A DNA stretch of 64,000 nt from an uncultured Clostridia bacterium (lineage in GTDB: Bacteria > Bacillota > Clostridia > Oscillospirales > Ruminococcaceae), in NCBI GenBank assembly GCA_947627455.1, contig CANQWC010000001.1:62001-126000 (forward strand). The letters are read 5' to 3'. The translations under genes were made by a program, and so were the position numbers. This document shows positions 60,706-64,000 of this stretch, in pieces (the first letter of the stretch is position 1; every line of letters begins with the position of its first letter). Below the pieces are notes generated by a model. The model had not been told where the DNA came from and ran no database searches. It worked only from the letters and a program-made list of their open reading frames with translations.

Positions 60706-61578
60706 ATGGATTCAAGAATTGAGTATGCCTTTGAGCTTTTAGAGCCGAGGCTTTCTTCGGCGATAAAATCCCTCGGTGAGGAGACCGTCGGGAAAATCGA
60801 CGAGATAAGGCTTCGGACAAACCGTGAGCTCTCGCTGTCCATGGGTTCTGAAGATATCGTCTCGGAGGGCGTCACCGTCACGGCTGAGGACATCGACCGA
60901 ACGTTCAAAACCGCCTTTTCCTATTCTCTCCATAGCTTTTCAAGAGAGCTCTCGGAGGGCTATATAACCGTTCGGGGCGGAAACAGGGTGGGCATCTGCG
61001 GCACTCTTGCCCCCTCTGACGGCGTACGCGGCGACACTCTGAAATACATATCCTCGGTGAATATAAGAATCGCCCGCGAGATAAAGGGCTGCGCAGAGGG
61101 TATTTTTTCCGAATGTTTTGCCGACGGCCCCTGCGGGCTTCTGGTGATAGGCCCGCCATCGAGCGGAAAAACCACGCTTCTTCGCGACCTTTCACGGCTT
61201 TTGGGCGGAAGATATAAGGTCTCGCTCATCGACGAGAGAAACGAGATTTCCGCCTCGCTTAGGGGCGTGCCTCAGAACGATGTCGGAAAGCTCACCGATG
61301 TTTTTTCGGGCTATGAAAAGCCGAAGGGCATTTCTGCGGCGGTGAGGGTGATGTCGCCGAGGGTGATAATCGCCGACGAAATCGGCACCCGCGCCGACTG
61401 CGAAGCTCTTGAATACGCGCATTGCTCGGGTGTGGCGCTTGTGACCGCGGTGCACGGTCTTAACCTTTCCGACGTCGAAAAGAATCCCGCTTTGAAGCGG
61501 CTCATCGGCTCGGGCGCGTTCAAATGGGCAGCCGAGCTCTCGCAAAGCCGCGTGTCGAGGGTGACAAGAATTGATTAA
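60706..61578 (+). CDS. spoIIIAA: Stage III sporulation protein AA (ATPase)
   Basis: 290 residues. A secretion-ATPase-like protein: Walker A GPPSSGKT (149-156), Walker B RVIIADEIG (219-227). It powers the SpoIIIA-SpoIIQ feeding channel between mother cell and forespore. AAAGGAG precedes the ATG. The following genes keep the AB to AF order. Confidence 0.95.
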   Translation: MDSRIEYAFELLEPRLSSAIKSLGEETVGKIDEIRLRTNRELSLSMGSEDIVSEGVTVTAEDIDRTFKTAFSYSLHSFSRELSEGYITVRGGNRVGICGTLAPSDGVRGDTLKYISSVNIRIAREIKGCAEGIFSECFADGPCGLLVIGPPSSGKTTLLRDLSRLLGGRYKVSLIDERNEISASLRGVPQNDVGKLTDVFSGYEKPKGISAAVRVMSPRVIIADEIGTRADCEALEYAHCSGVALVTAVHGLNLSDVEKNPALKRLIGSGAFKWAAELSQSRVSRVTRID

Positions 61579-62056
61579 GCTTTTGCTCTGCGCGATGCTC
61601 AGCCTCTGCGCCCTGATGTCGTCGCTTGAAATGTACCGCGAGCGGCTCTGCGAGGCGCAGATACCGAGGGAGATGGCCGAAGCCCTTTCGCGAATGATAT
61701 CTCGGCTTCGGTTTGACGCCGAGGACGTTTTCAGCCTCTGCGAGAATTCATTCGACGGCTTTGTCTGCGGCGATTTTTCGGAATTTCGGGCGATATCCTC
61801 GGGGGATTTTCACAAAAAGTGGGAGGCCGCCTGTAAAAATCTTGCCGCCGACAGGGAATCAAAGGCGCTCTTTGAGTCGGCGGGCCGAATTCTCGGTTCC
61901 TGCGATTTGCAGACCCAGACCGAACGCCTCGCGGAAATATCGCGGGAGCTTTCAGAGCGCTCAAAGAAGCTACGCGAAAGGGCAGAGGGCAGCAAAAGGC
62001 TTTATACGGCTTTCGGCGCGCTCTCGGGAATAGGAATATCACTGATGATAATGTGA
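61571..62056 (+). CDS. spoIIIAB: Stage III sporulation protein AB
   Basis: 161 residues. An N-terminal membrane segment and a helical domain like the GspF-type proteins: SSLEMYRERLCEAQIP to a C-terminal hydrophobic end (FGALSGIGISLMIM). A structural part of the SpoIIIA channel. The TTG at 61571 overlaps the spoIIIAA stop by 8 nt. Confidence 0.9.
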   Translation: MIKLLLCAMLSLCALMSSLEMYRERLCEAQIPREMAEALSRMISRLRFDAEDVFSLCENSFDGFVCGDFSEFRAISSGDFHKKWEAACKNLAADRESKALFESAGRILGSCDLQTQTERLAEISRELSERSKKLRERAEGSKRLYTAFGALSGIGISLMIM

Positions 62057-62064
62057 GGTAAAAT

Positions 62065-62259
62065 ATGGACGTAACGCTTGTATTTCAGATTGCGGGTCTC
62101 GGAATAATCGTCGCGGTGCTGAGCCAGCTTTTAAAGCGTGCCGAGCGCGACGAGCAGGCGCTCATGATAACGATAGCGGGGCTTGTCATCGTGATGCTGA
62201 TGCTCGTCAACGAGATCTCGGAGCTCTTTGACACCGTAAGGTCGACATTCGGGTTCTGA
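62065..62259 (+). CDS. spoIIIAC: Stage III sporulation protein AC
   Basis: 64 residues, the normal length. Two membrane helices (about 3-20, GLGIIVAVLSQLLKRAERDE after the first; second about 28-46). A small channel component. The stop overlaps the start of spoIIIAD by one base. Confidence 0.92.
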   Translation: MDVTLVFQIAGLGIIVAVLSQLLKRAERDEQALMITIAGLVIVMLMLVNEISELFDTVRSTFGF

Positions 62260-62648
62260 TGGATATAGTAAAGGTCTGCGCGGTATGCCTTGTCGCGGCG
62301 GTCCTCGCGAAGGTGATTCAGCCGACAAACCGCGACCTTGCCGCGCTTCTGTCGATTTCGGCGGTGATCTTCGGCGCGTTCTGCGCGATCGAGGGCATAT
62401 ACTCTGTCTTCGGCGATATCCGCTCTCTCCTGAGCGGCACTTACATCAACGATGGGTATATTTCGCTCGCGTTCCGAGCCCTCGGAATATGCTATGTCTG
62501 CGAGCTTTGCGCCCAAAGCTGCCGAGACTGCGGCGAAACAGCCCTCGGAAGCGTTCTTGACATCTCGGGCAGGGTCGCGATCTCGCTGATGTGCCTGCCG
62601 CTTTTGGGCGAATTCATGGAAGTTGTAAAAAAGGTTCTGGAGATTTGA
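62259..62648 (+). CDS. spoIIIAD: Stage III sporulation protein AD
   Basis: 129 residues with several hydrophobic segments: MDIVKVCAVCLVAAVLAKVI at the N-terminus, 30-55, and the conserved C-terminal GRVAISLMCLPLLGEFMEVV. Integral membrane part of the SpoIIIA channel. The ATG overlaps the spoIIIAC stop. Confidence 0.92.
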   Translation: MDIVKVCAVCLVAAVLAKVIQPTNRDLAALLSISAVIFGAFCAIEGIYSVFGDIRSLLSGTYINDGYISLAFRALGICYVCELCAQSCRDCGETALGSVLDISGRVAISLMCLPLLGEFMEVVKKVLEI

Positions 62649-63749
62649 ATGAAAAGGATTTTAACAGCGATAGCGGCGGTTCTTGCGGCACTCTGCCTGA
62701 GCGTCACCCTGAGCGCCGACGTCGAGGAATTCAAAGAAAATATTCTTTCCGAGCTTGAAGAGGCCGACACCTCGGGCGTTTCCGAGGGGCTTAAAAGCGC
62801 GGGGCTCGACCCCGATAACCCCTCAGACGTCAGCGGCCTGAGCGCGGGCGGAATTCTTTCATATGTCATGGGCATAGCCGCCGAAGCGTTCAGGCGGCCG
62901 ATAAAAATTATTCTTATAGCGGCGGTGATGGCCGCTGTCTGCCAGGTCGCCTCTACACTTTCATACAAAGTCGGGCTCTACGGCGAGCTCTTCGTGATAA
63001 TCTGCTTCATCGCGATAAGCCCCTACGCCCTCGACGCCTTCGATTCGGCCGTCAGCGCGATGCTTTCCTGCCGAGCGTTCATGCTCTCGTACATACCTGC
63101 CTTTGCCGCGATAGCCGCATCATCGGGCAATATCGCCGCGGCGGTATCATACAACGCGATGGTTCTCTATTTTTGCGAGATCGCCGCAAACTTCGCAGCC
63201 TCGGTTTTAAAGCCTATCCTTGCGTGTATGCTCGTGATGTCGGTCACTCAGGCCGTAAACCCCGATCTTTCAAACATAACCTCGACGGTCAGGCGGGCGC
63301 TCACAACGGTCATCGGCTTCATAATGACGCTGTTTTTAGGGGTCATCGGGCTTCGTTCGCTCGCGGGTCAAGCCGCCGAAAGCCTCGCCGTAAAAGCGGG
63401 AAAATACGCCGTTTCAAGCTTTGTGCCGATAATCGGCTATTCTCTTTCAGAGTCCTACAAAGCCGTCAGCGTGAGCCTCTCGGCGATAAGAACCGCCGTC
63501 GGAACATTCGGGATAGTCGTTCTCTGCCTGTTCATGCTCTCGCCGATAATAACCCTCGCAATATACAAGGGCTCGTTTATGCTCTGCTCGGTGATATGCA
63601 GGCTCTGCGGCGCAGACAGGCTCGGCGCGATGATGGACGGCCTTGCCGACGTGTTTTCCTTCGCGGCGACGGTTCTGACGGTATTCATGCTGATGCTCAC
63701 CGTCGCGACGGGAATGTTGATTCTTTTGGGGGGCGGTGCGGTTCTATGA
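62649..63749 (+). CDS. spoIIIAE: Stage III sporulation protein AE
   Basis: 366 residues, near the usual 390. A signal-like N-terminus (1-22), an acidic periplasm-side stretch, and about seven membrane helices. SpoIIIAE is the polytopic core of the feeding channel. It begins directly at the spoIIIAD stop and overlaps spoIIIAF by 4 nt (ATGA). Confidence 0.94.
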   Translation: MKRILTAIAAVLAALCLSVTLSADVEEFKENILSELEEADTSGVSEGLKSAGLDPDNPSDVSGLSAGGILSYVMGIAAEAFRRPIKIILIAAVMAAVCQVASTLSYKVGLYGELFVIICFIAISPYALDAFDSAVSAMLSCRAFMLSYIPAFAAIAASSGNIAAAVSYNAMVLYFCEIAANFAASVLKPILACMLVMSVTQAVNPDLSNITSTVRRALTTVIGFIMTLFLGVIGLRSLAGQAAESLAVKAGKYAVSSFVPIIGYSLSESYKAVSVSLSAIRTAVGTFGIVVLCLFMLSPIITLAIYKGSFMLCSVICRLCGADRLGAMMDGLADVFSFAATVLTVFMLMLTVATGMLILLGGGAVL

Positions 63750-64000
63750 GGTTTATTCTCGGCCTGACGCTGACGGTCTGCACCGTTTCGGTGATAAGCA
63801 CCGCGCTGATGATGCTCACGCCCGACCGCTTTCGGCGCGAAATAAAGGCGGTGATATCCCTTATAACCGCCGTGGCGCTCTGCTCAGCAATTTTAAAGAC
63901 CGATTTTTCCGGCCTCGCCGAGAAATTTTCTCTCCCCGATTTTGATTCCGAAGCCGTCTCAAACGACAGGCTCATTCAGGGCGAGCTTGAATCGAGGATT
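63746..64000 (+). CDS. spoIIIAF: Stage III sporulation protein AF (partial)
   Basis: 85 codons are visible before the window ends. Two membrane segments (about 2-22 and 36-50) precede a soluble domain, as in SpoIIIAF, a ring-forming channel protein. The ATG overlaps the spoIIIAE stop. spoIIIAG and spoIIIAH should follow outside the window. Confidence 0.88.
   Translation, partial: MRFILGLTLTVCTVSVISTALMMLTPDRFRREIKAVISLITAVALCSAILKTDFSGLAEKFSLPDFDSEAVSNDRLIQGELESRI

Noticed and set aside
1..64000. tRNA, rRNA, prophage or restriction-modification genes
   Set aside because: I looked for these and saw none that I can support. The only methyltransferases of clear type act on rRNA, plus one small-molecule-like enzyme.

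Overview
The window reads as a G+C-rich, endospore-forming member of the Clostridia, probably a gut Oscillospirales-type lineage. The evidence is sporulation genes (spoVM, a spoIIGA-sigE-sigG cluster, spoIIIAA to spoIIIAF), a Tyr T-box, an electron-bifurcating NfnAB pair, DUF951/DUF1540/DUF3784 proteins, and Shine-Dalgarno sites with clear sigma-A promoters. The lineage call is inference; no rRNA is present.

Layout. 1-5 kb: the end of trkH, a DUF3784 protein, a GNAT enzyme, htpG behind a CIRCE-like operator, then an accessory patch (acetyltransferase remnant, flavodoxin-like protein, methyltransferase, XRE regulator with a palindromic operator on its own promoter). 5-10 kb: ksgA, whose leader and first codons are duplicated around an AT-rich hydrolase gene; two HD-domain hydrolases; asnS; a small lipoprotein. 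10.6-15.9 kb: a six-gene minus-strand cassette (ECF sigma factor, membrane anti-sigma-like protein, lipoprotein, two ABC permeases, ABC ATPase) behind an ECF-type promoter.

16.3-29.8 kb: a long housekeeping run (yicC, remA, gmk, rpoZ, priA, def, fmt, a Zn-peptidase, rsmB, rlmN, prpC, prkC, rsgA, spoVM, an M50 protease) that resembles the Bacillus subtilis remA-to-spoVM region. 29.9-40.5 kb: rplS, lepB, rbgA (probable ATA start), rnhB, yraN, thrC, a DUF1540 protein, a phosphoesterase, tig, clpP, clpX and rarA. 41.3-47.2 kb: an S1-domain protein, DUF951, prfA, tsaC, coaE, a lytic transglycosylase with a stop codon in its expected N-terminus, and an M18 aminopeptidase. 47.3-49.7 kb: spoIIGA, sigE, sigG. 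50.5-64 kb: lipoprotein, T-box tyrS, two GHL10 cell-wall proteins (one fused to an amidase), nfnAB, yajC, a TIGR04086 protein and the spoIIIA operon, which runs off the end.

The strongest unexplained signal is a family of about 280-bp intergenic elements. Full copies lie at 30566-30846, 40831-41279 and 50178-50455. Each is a series of hairpins, and at least two stems keep perfect pairing through compensatory changes; one is capped by a UNCG-type tetraloop. The middle copy is interrupted by a 167-bp MITE-like palindrome. Related inverted modules lie beside these copies, and a weaker relative may lie upstream of yicC. The pattern suggests a mobile or structured-RNA element family that I do not recognise.
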